Positions 17,741-26,149 of a stretch of DNA of 64,000 bases are shown here, in pieces. This stretch comes from Hymenobacter sediminis (lineage in GTDB: Bacteria; Bacteroidota; Bacteroidia; Cytophagales; Hymenobacteraceae). The DNA lies in the NCBI RefSeq assembly GCF_003231285.1, contig NZ_QKNS01000002.1, positions 62,001 to 126,000 of the forward strand, read 5' to 3'. The notes under the pieces were generated by a model, which did no database searches, was not told where the DNA came from, and was given only the letters and a program-made list of their open reading frames with translations. The position numbers and the translations under genes are program-made. Positions within the stretch are counted from its first letter, which is position 1. Every line of letters begins with the position of its first letter.

Positions 17741-19186
17741 ATGAGCACTACCCCGGCCGCCGCGGCGGACCCCTCCTTCGATACCATTCCCAAGGACGAC
17801 AAGCGCATCACCCGCGGCTGGACCTTTTATGACTGGGCCAACTCCGTGTACCCGCTCGTCATCACCAGCTCCATCTTTCCCATTTACTGGGGCTCGATGG
17901 TAAAGGAAGTCACCAACACAGACAGCGGAAAAACTCCAGTTGACTTCCTCGGTCTGCATGTACCCGGCACTTCACTGCAGAACTATTCCGTATCGGCTGC
18001 CTTTCTCATCATTGCTCTAATCAGCCCACTTCTCACTGCCCTGGCCGATTTCTCGGGGCGTAAGAAGCTGTTCTTGCAGATTTTCTGCTACATCGGGGCC
18101 ATTTCCTGCGCTTGTCTGTACTTCTTTGAGCCCAACACGTTTACCATTAGTGTGTTTGTGTTTATCATGGCTACGGTAGGCTTTTCAGGCTCCATTGTGT
18201 TCTACAACTCCTATCTGCCTGATATTTCTTCCGAAGAAAAGTTTGACTCTCTTTCAGCCAGGGGCTTTTCCATGGGATACATCGGGTCGGTGTTGTTGCT
18301 GGTGCTCTGTTTGATGCTGATCCAAGGACCCACACTTTCAGGCACACCTATGTTTGGTCTCACCCCCCAGAAGGCTACCCAATTCAGCTTTCTGCTCACC
18401 GGCATCTGGTGGGCGGGCTTTGCTCAAATTCCATTTTTAACTCTGCCCGCTGACCGTGGCCGCCCCGCTAATGCCACTTCGGAATCGGGCTGGCTGCTAA
18501 ACGGCTTTCGCGAGCTGGGCAAAGTGTGGGAAGAAACCAAGCACCAGCCCAATCTGAAGCGCTTCCTACTAGCCTATTTCACTTACAACATGGGAGTGCA
18601 AACGGTGATGTACGTAGCTACTCTCTTTGGTGACGAGGAACTGCATCTGGATAGCAAATCGCTTATCATCACTATCCTGCTGCTTCAAATTGTGGGTATT
18701 CTTGGCGCTTACCTCTTCTCCAAGCTTTCAGAGCGTATTGGTAACACGCGGGCTCTAAGTTGGGCTGTGTTCATCTGGATGCTGATTTGCATTGCTGGCT
18801 ATTTCGTGCAGGCCGGGTGGAGCTTCTATGCTCTGGCCGCTATTATTGGTCTGACCATGGGTGCGGTTCAAAGTTTATCGCGTTCCACCTACTCCAAGAT
18901 TATCCCAGAAAATACGCATAACTCGGCCGCTTATTTCAGCTTCTTCGACGTAACCGAGAAAGTCGGCATTGTTATCGGGCTGGTCGTGTTCGGAGGAATT
19001 TCGCAGCTAATGGGCGGTAACATGCGCTATAGCATTCTGGCGTTGATTGTGTTCTTCATTCTGGGGTTGATTTTCCTGCTGCAACTGCGTGGTAAGAAGC
19101 TGCGAGACACAGATGCTTCAGAAGCTACCACGCTAGGCCCACCGCCCGCCACCCCGAACGTAGGTATGCCTGCCTCCGCTAGATAA
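17741..19186 (+). CDS. MFS transporter, UMF1/Atg22-like
   Basis: A 481-residue membrane protein with about 12 hydrophobic segments. The N-terminal GWTFYDWANSVYPLVITSS and VGFSGSIVFYNSYLPDIS stretches are typical of the Atg22-like/UMF1 branch of the major facilitator superfamily, widespread in Bacteroidota. Substrate unknown; homologues have been proposed to export amino acids or other small metabolites. TATCTTGG at 17706-17713, 28 bases before the ATG, could be its -7 promoter element. A symmetric hairpin terminator follows directly. Confidence 0.88.
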   Translation: MSTTPAAAADPSFDTIPKDDKRITRGWTFYDWANSVYPLVITSSIFPIYWGSMVKEVTNTDSGKTPVDFLGLHVPGTSLQNYSVSAAFLIIALISPLLTALADFSGRKKLFLQIFCYIGAISCACLYFFEPNTFTISVFVFIMATVGFSGSIVFYNSYLPDISSEEKFDSLSARGFSMGYIGSVLLLVLCLMLIQGPTLSGTPMFGLTPQKATQFSFLLTGIWWAGFAQIPFLTLPADRGRPANATSESGWLLNGFRELGKVWEETKHQPNLKRFLLAYFTYNMGVQTVMYVATLFGDEELHLDSKSLIITILLLQIVGILGAYLFSKLSERIGNTRALSWAVFIWMLICIAGYFVQAGWSFYALAAIIGLTMGAVQSLSRSTYSKIIPENTHNSAAYFSFFDVTEKVGIVIGLVVFGGISQLMGGNMRYSILALIVFFILGLIFLLQLRGKKLRDTDASEATTLGPPPATPNVGMPASAR

Positions 19187-19204
19187 CTTGATGTATTCTA
19201 ACAT

Positions 19205-19240
19205 AAGAAAGCCGCTTCAGGTAGCTGAAGCGGCTTTCTT
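19205..19240. terminator. Symmetric hairpin terminator after the MFS gene
   Basis: Perfect 16-bp stem (AAGAAAGCCGCTTCAG and its complement) around the 4-base loop GTAG. The A-tract and T-tract at the stem ends allow it to work in both directions. Confidence 0.9.
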
Positions 19241-19313
19241 GCGTTTGGCTGCCAACCAACCTTGCCTGAAACAGTTACTTTGGCACCGTTTTCAAATTTC
19301 CCTTCTCCAACTC

Positions 19314-19829
19314 ATGACCGACACCCAACCCACCCTGCAAGCCTCCCTCAGCCAGGAACTGCGTACTGAACTCAAGCTGACTCGCCGCTTGCTGGAGCGC
19401 GTCCCTACGGAGCAGTTCGGCTGGCAGCCCCACCCCAAGTCCATGACCATTGGGGCGCTGGCTTCGCACATGGCGAACCTGATCGGCTTCCTGGAACTGT
19501 CCCTGACGGGGCCGCACACCGAGGTAACCACCGTACAGATGCCCCAGGGCGCGGATACCGACGCGGTGCTGCGCCGCTTCGATGTGAATAGCGAGAACAT
19601 CCACAAGGCCCTGGAGCAGGTCGATGACGCTACTTTCCACGGACAATGGTCGTTGCGCCGGGGCGAGCAGGTGCTCATGAGCCTGCCGCGTGCTGCCGTA
19701 GCCCGTACTATGGTGCTTAATCACCTCATTCACCACCGCGGCCAACTCTCGGTGTACCTGCGCCTGCTCGACATCCCGGTGCCTGCCATCTACGGTGGCT
19801 CCGCCGATGAAGGCCCGGTGCGGGGGTAG
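19314..19829 (+). CDS. DinB-family protein
   Basis: A 171-residue DinB/DUF664-type four-helix protein, a family of putative metal-dependent enzymes including thiol transferases. Visible features are FGWQPHPKSMTIGALASHMANL with the first putative metal His and MVLNHLIHHRGQLSVYLRLL with the C-terminal His pair. The start at 19314 is preferred over 19188 because the upstream frame crosses the terminator at 19205-19240 and because TACTTTGG at 19276-19283 is a likely -7 element. Specific function cannot be inferred. Confidence 0.87.
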   Translation: MTDTQPTLQASLSQELRTELKLTRRLLERVPTEQFGWQPHPKSMTIGALASHMANLIGFLELSLTGPHTEVTTVQMPQGADTDAVLRRFDVNSENIHKALEQVDDATFHGQWSLRRGEQVLMSLPRAAVARTMVLNHLIHHRGQLSVYLRLLDIPVPAIYGGSADEGPVRG

Positions 19830-19855
19830 GAATTTGCTGATGGATAAAAAACATC

Positions 19856-19934
19856 TGTCATCCTGAACATGTCGCGCATCAAGCGAGGGCGAAGGGCCTC
19901 TACGGAGTGTAATTACACTCCGTAGAGGCCCTTC
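19856..19934. repeat. Dispersed repeat with a perfect 44-base palindrome
   Basis: TGTCATCCTGA at 19856-19866 is the end shared with other copies. Downstream, 19891-19934 is a perfect palindrome with 22-bp arms and no spacer, centred on AATT. It separates the convergent DinB and amidohydrolase genes, so it may stop transcription from both sides. Confidence 0.8.
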
Positions 19935-19963
19935 ACTGCGTTGTAGCGTTTGTTGGTGTAGTA

Positions 19964-21622
19964 CTACTTCCCGCCGAACACCCGTTCGCCGGCAATCCAG
20001 GTTTGCTGCACCTTAGCACCGCGCAGCTTTTCTTTGGGTGCCTGCAACAGATCGGTATCGAGGATAACGAAATCGGCGGCCATGCCGGGGCGGATGCTAC
20101 CCTTCTGCTTGTCCTCAAAGGCGGCGTGGGCGGCCCAGGTGGTCATGCCGCGCAGGGCATCTTCGCGGCTCAGAGCATTTTCCATCTGAAAGCCTTGGGC
20201 GGGGTAGTTTTTGGCGTCCTGCCGGGCTACGGCGCTGTGGAAGCCGAACAACGGGTTGATGTCTTCCACCGGGAAATCGGAGCCCAGCGCTACCTGCCCG
20301 TACTGCTTGCGTAAGTCGTTGAAGGCGTAGGCGGTTTTGAGCCGCTCGGCACCCAGTCGCTCCCCGGCCCAGTACATATCAGAAGTAGCGTGGGTGGGCT
20401 GCACCGAGGGCACAATGCCGTACTGCCCGAACTTAGCTACATCGGCCTTGCTGACCACTTGGGCGTGCTCGATGCGCCAGCGCCGGTCTTTCTGGCCTTT
20501 CAAAGCCTCGCCGTAAATATCCAGTAAGAGGCGGTTACTAGAGTCGCCGATGGCGTGGGTGTTCATCTGAAATTTGCTGGCCGCTAGCTCTTTGGCTAGG
20601 TTGCGGAAATCAGCTACCGAGGAAAGCAGAAAGCCCGTTTCCTTCGGCTGATCGGAGTACGGATGGATCAGGCAGGCTCCGCGGGAGCCCAGGGCTCCGT
20701 CGGCATACACCTTGAAGGAACATACCGTGAGCCTGTCCTTGAACACGGGGCCATTTTTGAGGTAAAAGTCCTTATTCTGCTTGGTGGGCGCGAGCATGGC
20801 ATAGAGGCGTACCTTCAGCTTGCCTTGCTGCTGCAGGCCGTCAATGCGGTCTACGTTGGCTTTTTCCAGGCCGGCATCAGCCATGCTGGTGAGGCCCACG
20901 GCCACGCAGCGTTTCTGGGCGTCCAGCAAGGCGGCTTCGGCTTCAGCAGCAGTTGGCTCCGGAATCTTGCCCGACACTAAGCGCACGGCATTGTCTACCA
21001 GCAACCCGGTGAGCTTGCCGCCAGCATCCTTCGTGATGGTGCCTCCGCTGATGGGCGTGCGGGCCGTAACGCCAGCCAGGTCCAGGGCTTTCTGGTTCAC
21101 GAGGGCCGCGTGCCCATCTACCCGCGTGATGAAAACTGGCGTATTCGGAAACAGTACGTCCAGAGTGTCCTTCGTCGGGAATTGCTTGCCTGGCCAGTCG
21201 TTCTGGTCCCAGCCGCGGCCCGTGAGCCAAGCCGCTTGGGGATACTGCTGCCGTTGCTGCTGGAGCTTCTGCACTACCTCTTGCCAGGAGCCGGTGCCTA
21301 CCAGATCAGCGTCGCGTAGGCCCAGGGCGTAGCGGTAGAAGTGGCAGTGCGCATCGTAGAAGCCGGGGTAGATGAACTGGCCCTGGGCGTCTACCTCTTG
21401 CTCCGCCTGAAACTTGCCGCGCAGCTCGTCCGCCGTGCCTACCCCCACAAACTTGCCATCCTTCACGGCAAAGGCCTGGACTTTGCTAAAGGCAGAATCG
21501 ACGGTGTACACGGTGGCGTTGTACACCAGCAGGTCGGCGGCTTGGCGGGAGGTAGTCTGGCAGGCGCTGAAGCCTCCGAGCAGCAGAGGCAGCGCCAGCA
21601 ACGGGCGGAAATGTGGGGTCAT
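19964..21622 (-). CDS. Amidohydrolase (YtcJ-like), lipoprotein
   Basis: A metal-dependent amidohydrolase of the amidohydrolase-3/YtcJ branch, 552 residues from the ATG at 21622; a longer frame to 21739 lacks a sensible N-terminus. The protein begins with a lipoprotein signal (PLLALPLLLGGFSAC, lipid Cys about residue 20). Next come LLVYNATVYTVD, the metal-binding GFYDAHCHFYRY, GRGWDQNDW, CSFKVYADGALGSRGA with a candidate bridging Lys, MNTHAIGDSSNRLLLD, WRIEHAQVV and ALGSDFPVEDINPLFGF. Substrate unknown. It would be anchored facing the periplasm or exterior. Confidence 0.9.
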   Translation of the reverse strand: MTPHFRPLLALPLLLGGFSACQTTSRQAADLLVYNATVYTVDSAFSKVQAFAVKDGKFVGVGTADELRGKFQAEQEVDAQGQFIYPGFYDAHCHFYRYALGLRDADLVGTGSWQEVVQKLQQQRQQYPQAAWLTGRGWDQNDWPGKQFPTKDTLDVLFPNTPVFITRVDGHAALVNQKALDLAGVTARTPISGGTITKDAGGKLTGLLVDNAVRLVSGKIPEPTAAEAEAALLDAQKRCVAVGLTSMADAGLEKANVDRIDGLQQQGKLKVRLYAMLAPTKQNKDFYLKNGPVFKDRLTVCSFKVYADGALGSRGACLIHPYSDQPKETGFLLSSVADFRNLAKELAASKFQMNTHAIGDSSNRLLLDIYGEALKGQKDRRWRIEHAQVVSKADVAKFGQYGIVPSVQPTHATSDMYWAGERLGAERLKTAYAFNDLRKQYGQVALGSDFPVEDINPLFGFHSAVARQDAKNYPAQGFQMENALSREDALRGMTTWAAHAAFEDKQKGSIRPGMAADFVILDTDLLQAPKEKLRGAKVQQTWIAGERVFGGK

Positions 21623-21741
21623 ATAGATGGCTATGGTTGTGGTGAGGCAGAGTCGGGATTTACCTGCCGCGGGCTGCAAGTTGAGGTGGAAAATTGAATG
21701 TTGGATTCGGGCGTGCGACGAACGCCGACCCCTGCGCACGA

Positions 21742-21777
21742 AAAAGCCTCAACCCCTTGAGCAGGGTTGAGGCTTTT
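21742..21777. terminator. Symmetric terminator after amn
   Basis: AAAAGCCTCAACCC / GGGTTGAGGCTTTT, a 14-bp perfect stem with an 8-base loop, between the amn stop and the amidohydrolase start. On the minus strand it ends amn transcription. Confidence 0.88.
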
Positions 21778-21794
21778 CATGGGGGTAGGAAAAT

Positions 21795-22568
21795 CTATTC
21801 GAAGCGCATGTGCTTCACCGATTCGCCGGAGTTCTTCAGCTCGAGCAACGACTCAATACCAATCTGCAGGTGTGAGGTCACGAAGTCGGCGGTTACTTTC
21901 TTGTCGCTCTCGGAGGTTTTCACGCCTTCGGGTGTCATCGGGTTATCCGATACCAGCAGCAGGGCGCCGTGAGGAATTTCGTTCACGAAGCCTACCGTGA
22001 AGATGGTAGCCGTTTCCATATCCACGGCCATGGCCCGGATCTGGCGCAGATACTCCTTGAAGTTCTCGTCGTGCTCCCACACGCGGCGGTTGGTGGTGTA
22101 CACGGTGCCGGTCCAGTAGTCCTTCTCGTGCTTCTTGATCATGGAAGACACGGCGCGCTGCAGGCGGAAGGAGGGTAGGGCCGGAATTTCGGCGGGCAGG
22201 TAGTCGTCGGAAGTACCCTCACCGCGGATAGCCGCGATGGGCAGAATCAGGTCGCCAAGCTTGGTCTTGTTTTTCAAGCCGCCGCACTTGCCCAGGAACA
22301 GCGCCGCTTTAGGCTTAATGGCCGACAGCAAGTCCATAACGGTAGCTGCCATGGGGGAACCCATGCCAAAGTTGATGATGGTAATGCCGTTGGCGGTGGC
22401 CGTCTGCATGGGTTTGTCCAGTCCGCGCACTTCCACGCCGAACTGCTCGGCAAACATGTGCACGTAGTTGATAAAGTTGGTCAGCAGGATGTACTGGCCA
22501 AATTCATCCAGTGGAACGCCGGTGTAGCGGGGTAACCAGTTCTCAACAATGTCGGCTTTGGTCTTCAT
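21795..22568 (-). CDS. amn: AMP nucleosidase
   Basis: Hydrolyses AMP to adenine and ribose 5-phosphate. The 257-residue form, shorter than the E. coli enzyme, is the one common in Bacteroidota. It has the nucleoside-phosphorylase fold with NFGMGSPMAATVMDLL, ALFLGKCGGLK, LILPIAAIRGEGTSDDY, the substrate-contacting AMAVDMETATIFTVGF and LLLVSDNPMTPEGVKT. The ATG at 22568 (MKTKADIVENW) is preferred over 22637, whose extra 23 residues show no conservation I recognise. It is transcribed away from the HsdR-N gene. Confidence 0.93.
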   Translation of the reverse strand: MKTKADIVENWLPRYTGVPLDEFGQYILLTNFINYVHMFAEQFGVEVRGLDKPMQTATANGITIINFGMGSPMAATVMDLLSAIKPKAALFLGKCGGLKNKTKLGDLILPIAAIRGEGTSDDYLPAEIPALPSFRLQRAVSSMIKKHEKDYWTGTVYTTNRRVWEHDENFKEYLRQIRAMAVDMETATIFTVGFVNEIPHGALLLVSDNPMTPEGVKTSESDKKVTADFVTSHLQIGIESLLELKNSGESVKHMRFE

Positions 22569-22741
22569 AAGGTATGTCAAATATGTGTTGCTTGTGGAAA
22601 GGCTATGCGAGCATCGGCCGCGGCAGGCTGCCGCCACCAGCTACGGGCAGCCGGAAAAATAGGGTACAAAAAAACCGTCGGGACCCAGAAACCTGGGTGC
22701 GACGGTACGGGGCGAAAAGCGGGAGTAAATACCCAGGGCCG

Positions 22742-22749
22742 TACCTTTG
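22742..22749 (+). promoter_or_regulatory. Candidate -7 element TACCTTTG
   Basis: A perfect match to the Bacteroidota TAnnTTTG box, ending only 6 bases before the ATG at 22756. If used, transcription would start at or next to the start codon. No convincing TTTG -33 box is seen upstream. Confidence 0.45.
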
Positions 22750-22755
22750 GAGGTG

Positions 22756-23202
22756 ATGCAAGAGTTGAACCTGCCGCCTTTCGAGTACAAAGTTACACAA
22801 TCCAGCGAAAATTTGCTAATCTGGGATGTTCTGCGCCGCCGCAACGTGGTGCTCACGCCCGAAGAATGGGTGCGCCAGCACGTAGTACACTACCTCATCA
22901 ACCACCGCGGCTACCCGAAGGGTTTGCTGAGCCTAGAGCGCGGCCACCGCTACAACCAGCGCCAAAAACGCACTGATTTAGTGGCCCTGGATGCCCACGG
23001 CAAACCGCTCTTGCTGGTGGAATGCAAAGCTCCCTCGGTACCCATTACCGCCGCCGTGGCCCTGCAGGCGGCTACCTATAATCAGACAATCGGGGCTCCG
23101 CTGCTGCTGCTCTCCAACGGTCTCAGCCACTTCTGCTGGCGTGTAAACTTCGAGCAGCGCACCAACGAGCGGCTGACGGAAGTGCCGAGGTACGGTGAAT
23201 GA
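22756..23202 (+). CDS. HsdR N-terminal-domain (PD-(D/E)XK) protein
   Basis: A stand-alone 148-residue protein matching the N-terminal nuclease domain of type I restriction R subunits. The PD-(D/E)XK core is visible: RTDLVALD supplies the Asp and LLLVECKAP the Glu-x-Lys, with AVALQAATYNQTI and LLLLSNGLSHFCW following. No methylase, specificity subunit or helicase domain is nearby, so it is not a working restriction system by itself; such short proteins are widespread in Bacteroidota and their role is unknown. The ATG at 22756 is preferred to a TTG at 22747, which overlaps the promoter-like TACCTTTG. Confidence 0.85.
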   Translation: MQELNLPPFEYKVTQSSENLLIWDVLRRRNVVLTPEEWVRQHVVHYLINHRGYPKGLLSLERGHRYNQRQKRTDLVALDAHGKPLLLVECKAPSVPITAAVALQAATYNQTIGAPLLLLSNGLSHFCWRVNFEQRTNERLTEVPRYGE

Positions 23203-23320
23203 GTGAAGTGCGCCACCCCGCTAGAGCTTTGAGCGATAGAAGGGGGGTAGGCAGCTACTGATATGTCGCCCCTGCGGGTCTACCCGTTAGAATTAACCGA
23301 ACGGCCAACTCACTCATTTA

Positions 23321-25213
23321 CTACTTGTATAAGCTGTTATCAGCCAAGCCATTCAGGAAAAACTGTACACAGGCTTTCAACTCATTGCCATACTGGCGCA
23401 GCTTCTCGGGGTTGGGGTTGGTGAGAGGGGTAGGAGGGAGCCGGTGATTACGGTAGGGGTAGAGCTTAACGTGGTTGTCAATCGTTAGCTCCGTCACGAA
23501 ATCTGAATGAACAAGGAAGTAGCTGCCGCCGCTCAGGAACAGGGCCCGACCGGTAGTAGCTGTATCAAACACCGAGTAGCCGAAGGGAAGCAACTGCTTG
23601 GTTGGTAGCCCCAAGTAGTCGAGAATGGTAGCGGGCACATCGGCCTGCTGGGTGATGCGCTGCGGATTAGCTGCCGGTAGCGCCCGGCCGGGGTGAAAGA
23701 GCAGCAAGGGGGTTTTGTAGCTACCCAAGGTATTCTGATAGTCGGGCCGGAGGGTCTGGGAGGTGTGGTCGGCCAGCAGAATGAACAGCGTATTACGGTA
23801 CCAGGGCTGTTTGGCGGCAGTCTGGAAAAACCGGCGCAAGGCAAAATCGGTGTACCGGATGGAGGCGTGTATGGGCAGCCGACCGGGTGCGAACCGGCTT
23901 TTGTACTGCGCCGGCACCGGAAAAGGCTCGTGTGAGGTAAGCGTGAACACCGTAGAGAAAAACGGCTGCTTCTGCTGGCTTAGCTGCTGGGCAAAATACT
24001 GGAGATAGGGCTCATCGAAAATGCCCCAGTGTCCGTCGTAATCGGGGCTCTTGATGCCCTTGGGGTACTCCTGTAGGCCGTAATACTGCTGCATACCCGT
24101 AATGCCAGCAAAAGTATTGAACCCCATGGTACCATTCTGGGCTCCGTGAAACACGGAGGTAGCGTAGCCTTCCCGGCTCAGCATCTCGCCCAGGCCGTGC
24201 AGCTCATTGGTTTGGAAGTTAGAGGTGATAAACGGGCTTTCCATCAGGGAGGGCAAGCCGGCCAGCACGGCTGGTAGTGCCTCAATGGAGCGGCGGCCGT
24301 TGGCGTAGTGGTGCCGGAACAGCAGGCCCTGGGTCGCCAGCGAATCAAAGAAAGGGGTGTAGCCTCGCCCACCGTTTTCTACGCCGTTGTACTCGGAGGC
24401 AAAGCTTTCTACCAGCAATACCACTACATTGTCATGCGGGGCGGCAGGACGGGCCGCCGGCTGATGCACGGCCAGCGCCGCGTGCAGGGCCTCCGCGGAA
24501 GCAAAGTAGCTGCGCCGCTCCGGGGGCTGGTACCCAAGGCTTTTAAGAAAGGTGAACGTACTGTTGAGCGTGACGTGGCCCAGAATGGGCGGCGCCTGCA
24601 CAAAGGCGTGGCCGGTGCGCAAGGGCTTGAGCTGAAACCCGCCCCGGATACCGAGCACCGTTAGGCCCGCTATCAGTACAAAGGTCAGCCCCGGCCGCAG
24701 CCACTGCCGCGGGTCGGTCCTCATCGGAGCAGGTACGGAGGCTTCGGGCCGCGGCATGGGGTAGGCATACCACAGCAGCCCAAACAGTACAGCAAACGGA
24801 ATGAGCAGAAACCAATAATGCCCTACCAGCTGCCCGGCCTGCCGCTGAATGTCGCCGGTGATAGTAAACAGCTCGTTGCTGGTGCGGCGGCCAATGAATT
24901 TAAAGTATTGCGTGTCAATGAGGTTGAGCGCAATGCCGCTAGCATTCAGGGTCAGATACACGCCTCGTACCAGCCGCTGCCACGAAACATCTACGTTTGG
25001 CACCAACGACATCAGCACAAACGGCAGGTTCAGGAGCAGCAGCCCCGCTATATCAAACCGCAACCCATACACAAATGCCCACGCCACCTGCCCAGCCGTT
25101 GCTTCCTGGAACACGGCGTAGTTGGCCCAGTAAAAGCCCAGGCGCAGTACCATGTATATTCCCAGCAGCAGCGCAAACCGCCGCACTAGCAGGCGCAAAA
25201 ACAGTGAAGGCAT
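23321..25213 (-). CDS. LTA-synthase-like sulfatase/phosphotransferase membrane protein
   Basis: A 630-residue inner-membrane protein: about five N-terminal transmembrane segments (residues 5-200), then a periplasmic alkaline-phosphatase-superfamily domain of the sulfatase/LtaS type. That domain begins at VVVLLVESFASEYNG and includes GRRSIEALPAVLAGLP with the probable catalytic Thr/Ser region, TSVFHGAQNGTMGFN, FSTVFTLTSHEPF and LFILLADHTSQT with metal-binding Asp-His. In Gram-negatives such enzymes transfer phosphoglycerol or phosphoethanolamine to envelope glycans; the acceptor here is unknown. The ATG at 25213 places the first membrane segment near the N-terminus; the upstream frame to 25294 looks untranslated. 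Confidence 0.9.
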   Translation of the reverse strand: MPSLFLRLLVRRFALLLGIYMVLRLGFYWANYAVFQEATAGQVAWAFVYGLRFDIAGLLLLNLPFVLMSLVPNVDVSWQRLVRGVYLTLNASGIALNLIDTQYFKFIGRRTSNELFTITGDIQRQAGQLVGHYWFLLIPFAVLFGLLWYAYPMPRPEASVPAPMRTDPRQWLRPGLTFVLIAGLTVLGIRGGFQLKPLRTGHAFVQAPPILGHVTLNSTFTFLKSLGYQPPERRSYFASAEALHAALAVHQPAARPAAPHDNVVVLLVESFASEYNGVENGGRGYTPFFDSLATQGLLFRHHYANGRRSIEALPAVLAGLPSLMESPFITSNFQTNELHGLGEMLSREGYATSVFHGAQNGTMGFNTFAGITGMQQYYGLQEYPKGIKSPDYDGHWGIFDEPYLQYFAQQLSQQKQPFFSTVFTLTSHEPFPVPAQYKSRFAPGRLPIHASIRYTDFALRRFFQTAAKQPWYRNTLFILLADHTSQTLRPDYQNTLGSYKTPLLLFHPGRALPAANPQRITQQADVPATILDYLGLPTKQLLPFGYSVFDTATTGRALFLSGGSYFLVHSDFVTELTIDNHVKLYPYRNHRLPPTPLTNPNPEKLRQYGNELKACVQFFLNGLADNSLYK

Positions 25214-25380
25214 AGAAAGCACTAAGTGAAGAGCAATGCCACAGGGGCATGATGCAGCAGAGCACAAATACACATTATCCCTGTGTTCTGGCAAATGGCC
25301 TTCTCAGGGGCTCCTACTATCCCCTATGAAGTCGTGAAGGCCCTTCAACGGAGCATAGGAGGGCAGTGGAACGCAATGTG

Positions 25381-25980
25381 CTACAGCGGCTTGAGGCGCA
25401 CTTGTTGCCCGTCGGGGAGGTTTTTAATCTGCTGATAGAAGTCAGCCAGCCAAGCCAGACGCGCAGCGGCGGGCACGGGTTTAGCGGTAGGCCGGTTTTT
25501 GCTGTTAGTAGCAATGCACACGGGTGGGTGCAGGCTCAGGAGGTGCCCCGGCTTCAGGACGCCCCCGCCCTGCTGAAAGATGCGCAACGGCTCCATGCCC
25601 AGCGCATCAAGCGGAAATTTCTCAGCCCCGAACAGGAAGTGCTTGAAGTCCACTTCCAAATCAGCTAACTCTCCGGTTTCGGTGTCCAGGAACAGCACCG
25701 CGTCGCCGCGCAGCAAAAACTGGTTGCCCACGCAGTCCTGCGCAAACGGAATGTCGGTTTCCTGTACCGTGTCGTAGGTGCGCCAGAACGCCTGCTCGCC
25801 CTGCCAGGCTTCGGCCAGCGAGTGCCAGGTAGGTTCCGCCACGCAGCCCCGGATATGCAGCCCGCCAAAGTAAGCTACTACCCCGTTCTGCTCTCGCAGG
25901 AAGCTTTGCAGGTAGGAAGGAAGGCGGGCAAAACTCACTAGGTCGGTCAGCTCGCCGCCGGTATATAGAATGCCTCTCAT
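25381..25980 (-). CDS. SMI1/KNR4 (SUKH) family protein
   Basis: A 199-residue cytosolic protein with a SUKH-like core: LPSYLQSFLREQNGVVAYFG, WHSLAEAWQGEQAF, IPFAQDCVGNQFLLR and AVLFLDTETGELADL. Many SUKH members are immunity proteins of polymorphic toxin systems, but stand-alone members are common in Bacteroidota and no toxin lies beside this one. The ATG at 25980 (MRGILYTGGEL) is chosen over one five codons upstream. GC content matches the chromosome. Confidence 0.75.
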   Translation of the reverse strand: MRGILYTGGELTDLVSFARLPSYLQSFLREQNGVVAYFGGLHIRGCVAEPTWHSLAEAWQGEQAFWRTYDTVQETDIPFAQDCVGNQFLLRGDAVLFLDTETGELADLEVDFKHFLFGAEKFPLDALGMEPLRIFQQGGGVLKPGHLLSLHPPVCIATNSKNRPTAKPVPAAARLAWLADFYQQIKNLPDGQQVRLKPL

Positions 25981-25991
25981 AAGAAATAATG

Positions 25992-26080
25992 CCAAGCTCC
26001 AGCTTCGCGTGTCAGGGTGCGTTGGTCGTTGAACGAAACGGCTGTCAGCTGTTCAACAAGGCGCAAAGCTGGAGCTTCGC
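25992..26080. repeat. Inverted repeat AAGCTCCAGCTT / AAGCTGGAGCTT
   Basis: Two 12-bp complementary arms near 25992 and 26066, both followed on the + strand by CGCG, flank about 60 bases between ald and the SUKH gene. It looks like another dispersed repeat family; only one copy is seen here. Confidence 0.5.
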
Positions 26081-26085
26081 GCTAC

Positions 26086-26125
26086 AGAAAAAGCCTTTCC
26101 GACCACCCGGCCGGAAAGGCTTTTC
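26086..26125. terminator. Symmetric terminator after ald
   Basis: AGAAAAAGCCTTTCCG / CGGAAAGGCTTTTCT hairpin between ald (minus strand) and the SUKH gene, with T-tracts on either reading direction. Confidence 0.85.
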
Positions 26126-26149
26126 TATGTACTTCAGATGGATTACCGC

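Noticed and set aside
22756..23202. A type I restriction-modification system
   Set aside because: Only the N-terminal nuclease-like domain is present; no HsdM, HsdS or helicase part is nearby.
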